A stretch of DNA of 21,669 nt from contig PWGY01000110.1 in the NCBI GenBank assembly GCA_003554665.1, positions 1-21,669 of the forward strand. The letters run 5' to 3'. This stretch comes from Bacteroidales bacterium. GTDB taxonomy: Bacteria > Bacteroidota > Bacteroidia > Bacteroidales > UBA7960. The position numbers were made by a program, and so were the translations under genes. How positions within the stretch are numbered: the stretch's first letter is position 1; the number at the start of each line of letters is the position of its first letter. A model generated the notes under the pieces. The model searched no databases and was not told the origin of the DNA. It was given only the letters and a program-made list of their open reading frames with translations. Of this stretch, positions 1 to 7,085 are shown piece by piece.

Positions 1-33
1 CCAGTCTCTGATAGGTATACGAAATGGAAACAT
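1..33 (-). CDS. Glycine betaine ABC transporter permease, N-terminal fragment (cut by window edge)
   Basis: Only the first 11 codons lie in the window. They read MFPFRIPIRDW, with the ATG at 33-31 on the minus strand, 23 bases after the ATPase stop codon. An A-rich GTAAAGAAAAC stretch precedes the start, with no clear Shine-Dalgarno match. ProW/OpuAB-type permeases often begin with a short proline- and tryptophan-containing segment like this one, and in this operon type the inner-membrane permease commonly follows the ATPase. The call rests mainly on position: a permease is the only component missing from the operon inside the window. The rest lies beyond the left edge. Confidence 0.6.
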   Translation of the reverse strand, partial: MFPFRIPIRDW

Positions 34-56
34 TGGTTGTTTTCTTTACAGAATTT

Positions 57-1295
57 TTAATCATCTTCTTTATCATGCTGACCGATCATTTCATCCTCCT
101 GCTCAGACAGGGCTGATATGATATTGCCTTTCACGATCACCCCCTGCAGCCTGTTCTCCTCATCCACCACAGCTACGGGACCAAACTCAGTATCGTTATA
201 GGTATTCATCACCTCGGTCATGGATGTATCGGGACTTACCACAGAAGGCTTGCGAAGCAGGGATTCATCAAAAGGAACTTTTTCTTCATCCTTGTGCTTG
301 TTCAGATAATCCACCAACTCCTGTGCACGGATATATCCTTTGAGGTGCCGTTTTGTATCTGTCATCAATATACCGGTCAGGTTGTTCTTCCGGATCTTCC
401 GGAGAATTGTTCTCGGACCATCTCCGGGAAAAGCCCTTTCCACGGTGGGTTGCATAATTGCACCTGCTGTGAGGACCGCTGCCCGGTTCATGTCTTCGAC
501 AAATGCCCTTACGTAGTCACTTGCCGGCTTGGAAATGATGTCTTCGGCAGAACCGATCTGTTCAATGCGGCCGTCCTTCATAATCGCAATGCGATCACCG
601 ATCCGGAAAGCTTCATCCAGGTCATGGGTCACAAAGATGATGGTTTTCTGCATTTTATCCTGCAGTTCGAGCAACTCATCCTGCATCTGCCGGCGAATAA
701 GCGGATCCAGTGCACTGAACGCTTCATCCATCAATAGAATCCCCGCATCAACTGATAAGCCGCGTGCCAGACCTACCCGTTGCTGCATTCCTCCGGAAAG
801 TTGCGAAGGATAACTATTCTCGTTACCGGTAAGACCGACCTGTTCAATCACCTTCAAGGCCTTCTCCCGGCGTTTCTCCTTGTCAACACCCTGCAGTTCA
901 AGCCCGAATTCAACATTTTCCAACACTGTGCGATGGGGCAAAATGGCGAAATTCTGGAAAACCATTCCGCAAAAATAGTTGCGCCGAAACTCACGGAGTT
1001 CCTGGGTGTTCAATTTGGTAATGTCGGTACCGTCAATGATGATCTCTCCGGTAGTCGGCTCATGCAAACGGTTCAGCAAACGTTCCAGTGTGGATTTGCC
1101 GCTACCGGAAAGGCCCATAAGCACAAAAATCTCCCTCTCATATACCTCAAAGGACACATCGTAGACACCTACAACTTGCTTATGATCCTTAAGGATATCT
1201 GCTTTGCTCTTCCCATTTTTCAGTGCTTCAAGGGCTTTCCCGGGTTGACGGCCGAAAATTTTTGTCAGATTTTTGACAACAATCTTTTCTTTCAT
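57..1295 (-). CDS. Glycine betaine/proline ABC transporter ATP-binding protein with CBS domains
   Basis: This 412-residue ATPase powers import of a quaternary-amine osmolyte across the inner membrane. The ABC domain shows Walker A GLSGSGKST (61-69), a Q-loop glutamine near 114, signature LSGGMQQR (166-173), Walker B ILLMDE (186-191) and the switch His224. It has the N-terminal extension and VVGVYDVSFEV segment typical of ProV/OpuAA. Residues about 275-400 form a tandem CBS module, which in OpuA-type transporters senses ionic strength or binds c-di-AMP. The C-terminus is acidic (EQEDEMIGQHDKEDD). It starts 16 bases after the binding-protein stop and precedes the permease, so it is part of the betaine operon. 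Glu71 after Walker A replaces the hydrophobic residue I would expect. OpuAA/ProV identity is secure at family level; the exact substrate (betaine, proline betaine, choline) is inferred. Confidence 0.93.
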   Translation of the reverse strand: MKEKIVVKNLTKIFGRQPGKALEALKNGKSKADILKDHKQVVGVYDVSFEVYEREIFVLMGLSGSGKSTLERLLNRLHEPTTGEIIIDGTDITKLNTQELREFRRNYFCGMVFQNFAILPHRTVLENVEFGLELQGVDKEKRREKALKVIEQVGLTGNENSYPSQLSGGMQQRVGLARGLSVDAGILLMDEAFSALDPLIRRQMQDELLELQDKMQKTIIFVTHDLDEAFRIGDRIAIMKDGRIEQIGSAEDIISKPASDYVRAFVEDMNRAAVLTAGAIMQPTVERAFPGDGPRTILRKIRKNNLTGILMTDTKRHLKGYIRAQELVDYLNKHKDEEKVPFDESLLRKPSVVSPDTSMTEVMNTYNDTEFGPVAVVDEENRLQGVIVKGNIISALSEQEDEMIGQHDKEDD

Positions 1296-1311
1296 AAAAC
1301 GTGCGTCAAAA

Positions 1312-2184
1312 TTAAGGGAGCCACTGATTCACCGTGTCTGGGTTATCAGCAATCCAGGTTCGGGCAGCATCCATCGGATCCATACCTTCTTCAATATATC
1401 CCATTACTACACCAATTTCCTCAGGTGTCCAGTAAAAATTATCCAGGAACTGGTAAACCTCAGATGATTTGTCAACCAAACCGGGATGGACCATCGTAGC
1501 AATATATTCTTCTTCTCCAAAAGCATTTTTTGGATCCTCAAGATACTTCAGGTCATAGCTGGCGAATTTCCAGTGCGGGGTCCAGCCAGTGACAACGATC
1601 CACTCTTCACGCTCTATGGCACGTTCCAGAGCAGCTGTCATGGCAGCATCAGAGCCGGAAAGAAGATTAAAATCAAGGTCATAAGCTTCGAGCGCCTCTT
1701 CACTGGCAGACATGATGCCTGCACCGGGGTCAATGCCGGTGACCTCACCACCAAACTTATCGGCATGTTCCTGCATCTCTTCAATGCTGTCAATATCAAC
1801 ATACTCAGGCACTACCCAACCAATTCTCGCACCGTCAAGGTTGGCCCCGAGGTTTTCCACGTCGCCCATCGTTTGTTCATAATAGGCATCGTGGGTAATG
1901 GGCAGCCAGGCCGTTACCATGGCATCAAAGTCACCACGGGCAAGTCCCATCCACATTGGTCCTGCATCAACTGAGGTGAGGTTTACGTTCATGCCAAACT
2001 CGTCCTCGATAATGGCTGCAACCACATGGCTTGATGCATTGGCACAATCCCACAATACATAACCGATCTCAATCTCTTCTTCGGCCGGGGCGCAGGATTT
2101 CAAATTAAACATCGCGGTCATGGATATCAGGGCTACTGATACCATAACAATTGCTTTTTTCAAAAATGATTTGGTAATTCTCAT
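1312..2184 (-). CDS. Glycine betaine ABC transporter substrate-binding lipoprotein (OpuAC/ProX-like)
   Basis: This 290-residue protein delivers betaine-type osmolytes to the permease. A lysine-rich n-region and hydrophobic core lead to a lipobox LKSC, with Cys31 as the likely lipid anchor. The mature protein starts with an acidic linker and then GYVLWDCANASSH, the usual beginning of the OpuAC fold. Aromatic residues expected to form the quaternary-ammonium cage are present (Trp45, Trp93 in TAWLP, Trp201 and Trp205 in TGWTPHW). The GIDPGAGIM hinge-like motif lies at 150-158. The ATG is supported by a perfect AGGAGG seven bases upstream. It sits between the porin and the ATPase. Lysine at position -2 of the lipobox is atypical, so a periplasmic soluble form cannot be excluded. 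It is acidic overall, as expected for an organism in salt. Confidence 0.92.
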   Translation of the reverse strand: MRITKSFLKKAIVMVSVALISMTAMFNLKSCAPAEEEIEIGYVLWDCANASSHVVAAIIEDEFGMNVNLTSVDAGPMWMGLARGDFDAMVTAWLPITHDAYYEQTMGDVENLGANLDGARIGWVVPEYVDIDSIEEMQEHADKFGGEVTGIDPGAGIMSASEEALEAYDLDFNLLSGSDAAMTAALERAIEREEWIVVTGWTPHWKFASYDLKYLEDPKNAFGEEEYIATMVHPGLVDKSSEVYQFLDNFYWTPEEIGVVMGYIEEGMDPMDAARTWIADNPDTVNQWLP

Positions 2185-2191
2185 GGGTTTT

Positions 2192-2197
2192 CCTCCT
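2192..2197 (-). promoter_or_regulatory. Strong Shine-Dalgarno site of the betaine-binding protein
   Basis: On the minus strand AGGAGG lies seven bases before the ATG at 2184. Most starts in this window have only A-rich upstream sequence, as is usual in Bacteroidota, so a full-consensus site suggests that this gene, the most abundant component of such transporters, is translated strongly. Confidence 0.6.
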
Positions 2198-2223
2198 GTT
2201 GTTTTGTTTCTTAATTAGAAAAC

Positions 2224-2250
2224 AGTGGGGGATATTTTGCACCCCCCACT
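2224..2250 (-). terminator. Intercistronic hairpin, possible partial terminator or attenuator
   Basis: AGTGGGGG (2224-2231) pairs perfectly with CCCCCACT (2243-2250) around an 11-base loop. On the minus strand the 3' arm is followed by GTTTTC, a short U tract. The hairpin begins 24 bases after the porin stop codon and lies 40 bases before the binding-protein start. It could terminate part of the transcripts after the porin gene, or stabilise the end of a processed message so that operon members accumulate unequally. The U tract is short for a full terminator. Confidence 0.5.
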
Positions 2251-2274
2251 TAATATCCTTGAAATTTAAGCATT

Positions 2275-3516
2275 TTAAAAGTAATAACCAACATTGATGT
2301 TGAAACGCAGGTTCCAGTCCAGGTCATCCACCGGGATTGGTCTGCCCTGTGCATCCAGCTGTCCGGCACCCATACCGGTACCAAAGTTATCGGTCAGCCA
2401 GGGGTGGTTTTTACCCATCGCAAAGTCCACATAGGTCCAGATATTTCCGGCCGTGATCAGGAAACCGGGAACCAGCATGTGGCTGTCTTCAAAATCAAAC
2501 ATCTGGCCATCCACTTCCAGTTCTCCGTCCTTGGTCATCAGTGCATAGTCCACATAGGGCATGATATTGGAAATGGGGCCCCAGTCCACATCAATGCCGC
2601 GGCCGATTCCCATAGACAAAATATTGGCCCTTGAAGCTACACCGTCTCCGTAATACGGATCACCATAAGCTCCCATCTGAACACGGTCCATCAGCTGACC
2701 TTCATCATTTTTGGCAGCGTAATCATAATTGATAAACTGTGCTTTCGCGCTCCAGTCTCCGAATGTGGCTGCTCCGTGGGCTGCAATGGCATGACCATAT
2801 TCCGTATCATCCAGTACGGAATTGTACAGACCCTGACGCTGGGCAGAAAAGCCCACCTCTACACCCGGGGTGATCTCGTAGCCAAGGCGCATATTCAGCT
2901 GATTCATTTCCTGAATATGTGCAGGTGCTCCTGATAACTCCCCGCCGGGGTCAGGAATGACATTGTATGAATAAGTTCCCGCACCGGGTCCGGCATAAGG
3001 GGCTTCGTTGTGTGCAGGTCCGGCAGGATCCTGCTGACGGAAATAGGCCATCATCAGGTTCAGGCGGTCACTGAGGTCATAGCTGAACTTGACACCCATG
3101 TTGAAGTCGTCTTCCAGCCCGACGTAGTAACCGCTCATGAACCACCAGCTGTGCGAATTGTACATCAGGTTGCCAAAAGGCACCTGTGTAACACCCAGTT
3201 CCATATTGAAATTATCGGAGAAATCATAACCAATATAACCTTCCTTGATAAAATGGGTGTTGAATGTGGGATAAAAACGGTATTCAAAATTCAGTGTCAA
3301 ATCGCTGTACCTTGCCGCTACATTCAACCGCCATGTATCCCATGTAGCATAAGTACTGGTTGGCATTGCATCACTTTCATAATGCTGACTTACAAAATTG
3401 TAGCGGACTGCACCGCCAAATTCAACAAAATCGTCATCCTGGGCATGGGCCATGTTGGACATCCCCATCCCAATCATCATCAGTAATACAAATCCGCTTA
3501 AGTGTAAAAACTTCAT
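2275..3516 (-). CDS. Outer-membrane beta-barrel porin of the betaine uptake operon
   Basis: This is a 413-residue protein with a signal peptide (about 1-25, ending NMAHA before QDDD). The mature chain is a series of alternating amphipathic strands rich in Tyr, Trp and Phe. It ends in VGYYF, a C-terminal phenylalanine typical of outer-membrane barrels. The segment around LGVTQVPFGN and SGYYVGLEDDFNMGVK resembles the OprP/OprO-like porin superfamily. It has no plug domain, so it is a diffusion channel rather than a TonB-dependent transporter. It is the first gene of the operon behind the promoter at 3716-3746, with the binding protein 90 bases downstream. The context suggests that it lets betaine or a related osmolyte across the outer membrane. 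The barrel call is firm; the substrate is inferred from position only. Confidence 0.8.
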   Translation of the reverse strand: MKFLHLSGFVLLMMIGMGMSNMAHAQDDDFVEFGGAVRYNFVSQHYESDAMPTSTYATWDTWRLNVAARYSDLTLNFEYRFYPTFNTHFIKEGYIGYDFSDNFNMELGVTQVPFGNLMYNSHSWWFMSGYYVGLEDDFNMGVKFSYDLSDRLNLMMAYFRQQDPAGPAHNEAPYAGPGAGTYSYNVIPDPGGELSGAPAHIQEMNQLNMRLGYEITPGVEVGFSAQRQGLYNSVLDDTEYGHAIAAHGAATFGDWSAKAQFINYDYAAKNDEGQLMDRVQMGAYGDPYYGDGVASRANILSMGIGRGIDVDWGPISNIMPYVDYALMTKDGELEVDGQMFDFEDSHMLVPGFLITAGNIWTYVDFAMGKNHPWLTDNFGTGMGAGQLDAQGRPIPVDDLDWNLRFNINVGYYF

Positions 3517-3553
3517 AATTTAAAATTTGGTTTATAAAAAAGATCGAACATCC

Positions 3554-3589
3554 TGAAGAATCTCTTCATTCAGCCTGTTAAGCTTAACA
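3554..3589. promoter_or_regulatory. Two perfect inverted repeats in the porin 5' leader
   Basis: TGAAGA-ATC-TCTTCA (3554-3568) and the uninterrupted 14-base palindrome TGTTAAGCTTAACA (3576-3589) lie 38 to 73 bases before the porin ATG, downstream of the predicted start of transcription. They could be operator half-sites for a dimeric repressor or small RNA hairpins. No regulator gene is adjacent to identify them with. Confidence 0.4.
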
Positions 3590-3661
3590 ATTGGATCTGA
3601 TTCAATTACGGCAAAACAGCAATCAGGATATTTTGATTCATCCTTTTGCTTTGCTGCACAA

Positions 3662-3684
3662 AATGGTTTTTAGAAAAAACCATT
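3662..3684 (-). terminator. 10-bp hairpin in the porin leader
   Basis: AATGGTTTTT (3662-3671) pairs perfectly with AAAAACCATT (3675-3684) around a 3-base loop. On the minus strand the 3' arm runs into TTGTGC, so the U tract is minimal. It lies about 25 bases after the predicted start of the porin transcript and over 100 bases after the S41 gene stop. It may be a leader attenuator for the betaine operon or the end of read-through from the S41 gene. The A/T-rich lower half makes it only moderately stable. Confidence 0.4.
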
Positions 3685-3715
3685 AGAAGAACACCCCATC
3701 CGGAGCAAACAAGTG

Positions 3716-3746
3716 CAAAGGTAGTAATTATTTTTACACTGCACAA
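3716..3746 (-). promoter_or_regulatory. Bacteroidota-type promoter of the betaine operon
   Basis: On the minus strand the -7 box TACCTTTG (3723-3716) matches TAnnTTTG exactly, and a TTG (3746-3744) lies 20 bases upstream, the expected -33 spacing. Transcription should start near 3709, giving a leader of about 190 bases before the porin ATG at 3516. That leader contains the inverted repeats listed separately. Confidence 0.65.
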
Positions 3747-3754
3747 CCATTGTG
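3742..3754. promoter_or_regulatory. Operator-like inverted repeat over the -33 box
   Basis: CACAA-CCA-TTGTG is a perfect 5-base inverted repeat with a 3-base spacer. It overlaps the predicted -33 element of the betaine-operon promoter, a location where a bound dimer would block or recruit RNA polymerase. A repeat this short can occur by chance. Confidence 0.3.
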
Positions 3755-3801
3755 AGGCCCAGAAAGAAGACAAATAGGTAAACAACCCCTTATTTGCTTG
3801 A

Positions 3802-4824
3802 TTACCTGATGATTTCAATGGCCTTTTCAATCATGTCGTCACGCCCTTCATTGATGCTTTCAGGAGAAAGATCAAGCGCGATATGGGGTTTAACCCCCGG
3901 TTCAATACTGTTTCCTTCCGGATCCAGAAAACGACTGCTGGAAAGCCGCAGCATCCATCCGTTGGGCAGATCCCTGAAAGCAGGAATCCCACCGCCCCCG
4001 CCGGTGGTATCACCCAACAGTGTAACTTTTGGAAGCACCTTCATATATTGGGCAAAATAAGTCGTGGCACTATAACTTCTTCGGTTTGTTAGCACCACCA
4101 CTTCACCGTCAAACCGCGGTCCGTCATGAGGATTAATATAAACTTCATCTGCAATGAAATCCTCGTGCCCGGGTCCGCTTTTTATGTAATTGGTGCCTGC
4201 AAAACGTTTCTCATTGGTAAAACGGGCAGCAATATCACGGGCATTGTCAGGGCTGCCCCCACCATTGTTACGCACATCGAAAATCAACCCCGGGCGTCCG
4301 CCTGCAGAATTCAGGGTATTGATCAGGGTATTCAGATTGTTTTCACTGACCGATTCAGCAAAACTACCATAGTACACATAATAAACATCACTCTGCAGCC
4401 TCACCAACTGAAGAGGACCCAAATATCGCTGCCGGTCCTGCAAATAATGACGTTGAACAATGCTGTAATAAAAGTTTTCCGGGCTGTCCAAAAACCACTC
4501 CCAATAGCGGGACCGGTCAAAAGGACTAACCAGGTTGACGTGGCCATCACGCAGCTCATAAAGCATTGCAGCACAAAGGTCGAACAGTTCAACCTGCCCC
4601 ATATCCGGCCGGACTTTTGCACGATATTCGTCATAAATCGAATCCCAGTCCACACCCTTTTCCTGAAAAAAAGAATAGTGACGGTCAGCAAATGTCCATA
4701 TTTCATCAAAGACGGTCACCGGGTCATCAGCTGCCTCCTCTTCAATGAATAGTTTTTCACAGGAAAAAAGCACTGCTGCGAGCAAAGCCCAAAAACCAAT
4801 TAATATGTTTTTTTTCTGTTTCAT
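3802..4824 (-). CDS. S41-family (tail-specific/tricorn-like) serine peptidase lipoprotein
   Basis: This is a 340-residue exported protease, counted from the ATG at 4824. A TTG two codons earlier is in frame but less likely. The signal peptide ends in a good lipobox LFSC with Cys22. An N-terminal helical region carries YELRDGHVNL with His95, as in tricorn-core S41 enzymes. The catalytic core has LIFDVRNNGGGS (about 180-191), VVVLTNRRSYSATT with the expected nucleophile serine at 252, and LLGDTTGGGGG. The S41 lysine of Ctp-type Ser-Lys enzymes is absent after the nucleophile, so a Ser-His mechanism fits better. No PDZ domain is recognisable. It probably cleaves envelope proteins or peptides from a membrane-anchored position. 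It lies 55 bases upstream of the betaine promoter on the same strand, with 85 bases separating it from the next gene upstream. The family call is secure; the substrate is unknown. Confidence 0.85.
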   Translation of the reverse strand: MKQKKNILIGFWALLAAVLFSCEKLFIEEEAADDPVTVFDEIWTFADRHYSFFQEKGVDWDSIYDEYRAKVRPDMGQVELFDLCAAMLYELRDGHVNLVSPFDRSRYWEWFLDSPENFYYSIVQRHYLQDRQRYLGPLQLVRLQSDVYYVYYGSFAESVSENNLNTLINTLNSAGGRPGLIFDVRNNGGGSPDNARDIAARFTNEKRFAGTNYIKSGPGHEDFIADEVYINPHDGPRFDGEVVVLTNRRSYSATTYFAQYMKVLPKVTLLGDTTGGGGGIPAFRDLPNGWMLRLSSSRFLDPEGNSIEPGVKPHIALDLSPESINEGRDDMIEKAIEIIR

Positions 4825-4909
4825 ACCCAAAACTACATCGGGGTTTAGCTCATTTACTTTTTTGCTTTATGACCGGCCCGGGTTTCCATCCAAACCGGAA
4901 GCCTCTTGA

Positions 4910-5839
4910 TCAGTTCAACAGAAAGTATAATTCAAGCACAAACTGATGGCGTACATTATATAAACGAAGCTCCTCTCTGCCATCCAAACGAAAATAATCC
5001 CAGTGATATCCGATCCTGAACCAGTTGGGGTTGTGTTCGCCGCCAAAAGAGTGCCGATAGAATAAACCGCTGCTGATCTGCGCGGTATTTCCCGGGTGTG
5101 TCAAAAAACGCTCCAGGTTCTGCAGGGTGCTTCCCCCGTCCTGACCAATCCGGTAACTGCTTCCATACTCAGGAAACCCCAGGTTATAGCCGACCAGGGT
5201 AGCAGCCAGAGAAAAATCAAAATTCCATTCGCGGTCAAACAAAAACAAGGCGTAGGAAATATCTGCCCTCGGTTGTAGCGAAGCCAGTGCATTGGCAAAT
5301 AAAAATGAATTACCCATGGCCGGAATAATACGGAAGTCCCCCTTCAGCCCGGCCTGCCCTCCAACATGGAAACGAAATGAACCGCGTGGTTCCAGCCGAC
5401 GCAAATGCACATACTTTACACCACCCGAGAAATTATAAACCAGTGAATTTTTGTGCCTGGGCCGGGAATACTGAAATGTGCCCCTTGCAAAATGCCACTC
5501 AGAAATGTGAGACGGAGCACGCCGGTGAAGGGCAAAGGAAAGAATACCTCCGGGGCCACCATAATAAAGATTTGACATTTTTTGATCAAAAAGCAATCCT
5601 TTAGAGAACCCCTGATCGATTTTTAAATAAGTCAACACCTCAGGCAGCTCCGCGATATAGGTAGCACGCAAATGCCCCCGGTCGCCTATGCTGGCTGGTG
5701 TACAATCATCTCCCCCCAGTAATTGATCTGCAAAGACCCCCGGTGCCATAAATACTGTAAAAAGTATAAAAAGAAAAACCATCCGGGCAAACCGGCAAAC
5801 AAAGGACTTTTGGCGAATTGATTGGTGGTTTCTTTGCAT
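4910..5839 (-). CDS. Uncharacterised outer-membrane beta-barrel protein
   Basis: I do not recognise a specific family for this 309-residue protein. It has a basic n-region, a hydrophobic stretch (about 20-35) and a probable cleavage after VFA near 37, just before DQ. The rest alternates polar and aromatic residues in strand-length runs such as LVYNFSGGVKYVHL and ADISYALFLF, ending LELYFLLN, which suggests a roughly 10-14-stranded outer-membrane barrel. The segment FYRHSFGGEHNPN (261-271) faintly recalls the HxSN region of lipid A deacylase PagL-like proteins, but the His and Ser are adjacent, so I do not assign that function. An alternative start is Met20. It is transcribed away from rlmN, and its promoter box lies at 5864-5871. 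The S41 peptidase follows on the same strand. Confidence 0.6.
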   Translation of the reverse strand: MQRNHQSIRQKSFVCRFARMVFLFILFTVFMAPGVFADQLLGGDDCTPASIGDRGHLRATYIAELPEVLTYLKIDQGFSKGLLFDQKMSNLYYGGPGGILSFALHRRAPSHISEWHFARGTFQYSRPRHKNSLVYNFSGGVKYVHLRRLEPRGSFRFHVGGQAGLKGDFRIIPAMGNSFLFANALASLQPRADISYALFLFDREWNFDFSLAATLVGYNLGFPEYGSSYRIGQDGGSTLQNLERFLTHPGNTAQISSGLFYRHSFGGEHNPNWFRIGYHWDYFRLDGREELRLYNVRHQFVLELYFLLN

Positions 5840-5863
5840 TTATCTGACATTTGCTGCCGCCAT

Positions 5864-5871
5864 CAAAGATA
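5864..5871 (-). promoter_or_regulatory. Promoter -7 box for the outer-membrane protein gene
   Basis: On the minus strand TATCTTTG matches TAnnTTTG exactly, placing the transcript start near 5857 and giving a leader of about 18 bases. No TTG is found at the usual -33 distance, so the promoter is incomplete by consensus. Confidence 0.45.
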
Positions 5872-5890
5872 CAAAAATTCAGATTTTTCA

Positions 5891-5898
5891 TACTTTTG
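5891..5898 (+). promoter_or_regulatory. Promoter -7 box for rlmN
   Basis: TACTTTTG matches TAnnTTTG exactly, 25 bases before the rlmN ATG, with a predicted start near 5905. No good -33 element is present at 19-20 bases. It stands back to back with the minus-strand box at 5864-5871, so two divergent promoters share this 84-base gap. Confidence 0.5.
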
Positions 5899-5923
5899 CA
5901 AACCCTAAGCACCTGTATAATTC

Positions 5924-6961
5924 ATGGCACAAGAAAATAAGCAATCACTGGCGGGAAAAACCCTCGCAGAGCTTCAGTTATTGACCTGCGAACATCAATG
6001 GCCACAATTTACTGCCCGGCAGATTGCAGAATGGATTTATAAAAAAAGAGTATGCCGGTTTGACCGGATGACCAACCTTCCCAAAAAAACCAGACAGGAG
6101 CTGACCAAGAATTTCTCGATCGAATGGAGTGCACCGGTAAATGTGCGAACATCCTCTGACGGAACAAAAAAATATCTTTTCCCGACCCGGCACGACGGGT
6201 TCATCGAATCTGCATACATCCCCGAGGGAAAACGTCATACGCTTTGTATTTCTTCACAGGCTGGCTGCCGGATGGGCTGTAGTTTTTGCATGACCGCACG
6301 TCAGGGACTGCAGGGCCAGCTGTCAGCCGGTGAAATCCTAAACCAGGTTCACAGCCTGCCTGAAACGGATTTATTGACAAATATTGTTTACATGGGCATG
6401 GGTGAACCATTTGACAATATGGATGCCGTCATGAAGAGCCTTGAGATCCTTACCTCCCCTTATGGCTACGGAATGAGTCCACGACGGATCACGGTATCCA
6501 CCATCGGATTGATCCCTGAAATGCAACACTTTCTGGAAAACAGTCGTTGCAACCTGGCTGTCAGTCTGCACTCCCCTTTTGATGAAGAGCGAAGGCAACT
6601 GATACCCATGCAAAAGATTCACCCGGTGGAAGAAGTCATCAATACCATCGAACGTTTTTCCACGGAAAAGCAAAGACGGATATCTTTTGAATACATCGTA
6701 TTTAAAAACCTCAACCACAGTCCAAAACACATAAAGGCACTGACCCGTCTGCTTCATCGCCTCCGCTGCAAGGTAAACCTGATGCGCTTCCACCCGATAC
6801 CAGGCAGTGACCTCCAGTCGCCCGATGAGGAAACAATTCAATCTTTCAAAACAGCCCTGGAGGGAAAGGGAATAACTACCACCATCAGGAAATCACGTGG
6901 AACAGACATACAGGCCGCCTGCGGTCAACTGTCCACAGATAATTTGAATAAAAGCGGATAA
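5924..6961 (+). CDS. rlmN: Dual-specificity RNA methyltransferase RlmN
   Basis: This 345-residue radical-SAM enzyme makes 2-methyladenosine at A2503 of 23S rRNA and, in many bacteria, at A37 of some tRNAs, in the cytoplasm. The 4Fe-4S ligands are Cys115, Cys119 and Cys122 in AGCRMGCSFC. Cys108 and Cys333 (in AACGQLS) correspond to the two mechanistic cysteines of the E. coli enzyme (118 and 355). The SAM-binding GMGEP lies at 158-162, and AVSLHSPFDEERRQLIP is the usual family segment. The N-terminal accessory domain (about 1-95) binds RNA. Length and motif order match the family, and all key residues are present. It is followed by a 124-base AT-rich gap before the GH3 gene and is probably transcribed alone. 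Confidence 0.97.
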   Translation: MAQENKQSLAGKTLAELQLLTCEHQWPQFTARQIAEWIYKKRVCRFDRMTNLPKKTRQELTKNFSIEWSAPVNVRTSSDGTKKYLFPTRHDGFIESAYIPEGKRHTLCISSQAGCRMGCSFCMTARQGLQGQLSAGEILNQVHSLPETDLLTNIVYMGMGEPFDNMDAVMKSLEILTSPYGYGMSPRRITVSTIGLIPEMQHFLENSRCNLAVSLHSPFDEERRQLIPMQKIHPVEEVINTIERFSTEKQRRISFEYIVFKNLNHSPKHIKALTRLLHRLRCKVNLMRFHPIPGSDLQSPDEETIQSFKTALEGKGITTTIRKSRGTDIQAACGQLSTDNLNKSG

Positions 6962-7085
6962 TGGTGCAACAATTATTAAAATATTATAAATGTACATATT
7001 AACAGGATTTTCGTCGTATCTTTAGGTGTGCATAATAACAAACCAACTGATTGACACGTATATCAAATAACAACCGAATACATAA

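Noticed and set aside
780..1499. 239-codon plus-strand open frame
   Set aside because: It is antisense to the ATPase and binding-protein genes and crosses their junction. It is explained as a shadow of the true coding strands.
3606..3830. Small 74-codon open frame on the minus strand between the porin and S41 genes
   Set aside because: It begins inside the S41 gene in another frame and spans the porin promoter and leader hairpin. It lacks a ribosome site and shows no domain-like sequence.
4126..4752. 208-codon plus-strand open frame
   Set aside because: It lies wholly opposite the S41 gene, whose motifs are clear; the plus-strand translation has no recognisable protein features.
4828..4835. 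TAGTTTTG on the minus strand as a promoter for the S41 gene
   Set aside because: It ends four bases before the ATG and has no -33 element, so the transcript would start at or inside the start codon.
4878..4898. Short hairpin CCGGGTTT/AAACCGG between the barrel and S41 genes as a terminator
   Set aside because: It needs a bulged base and is followed on the minus strand by no U tract.
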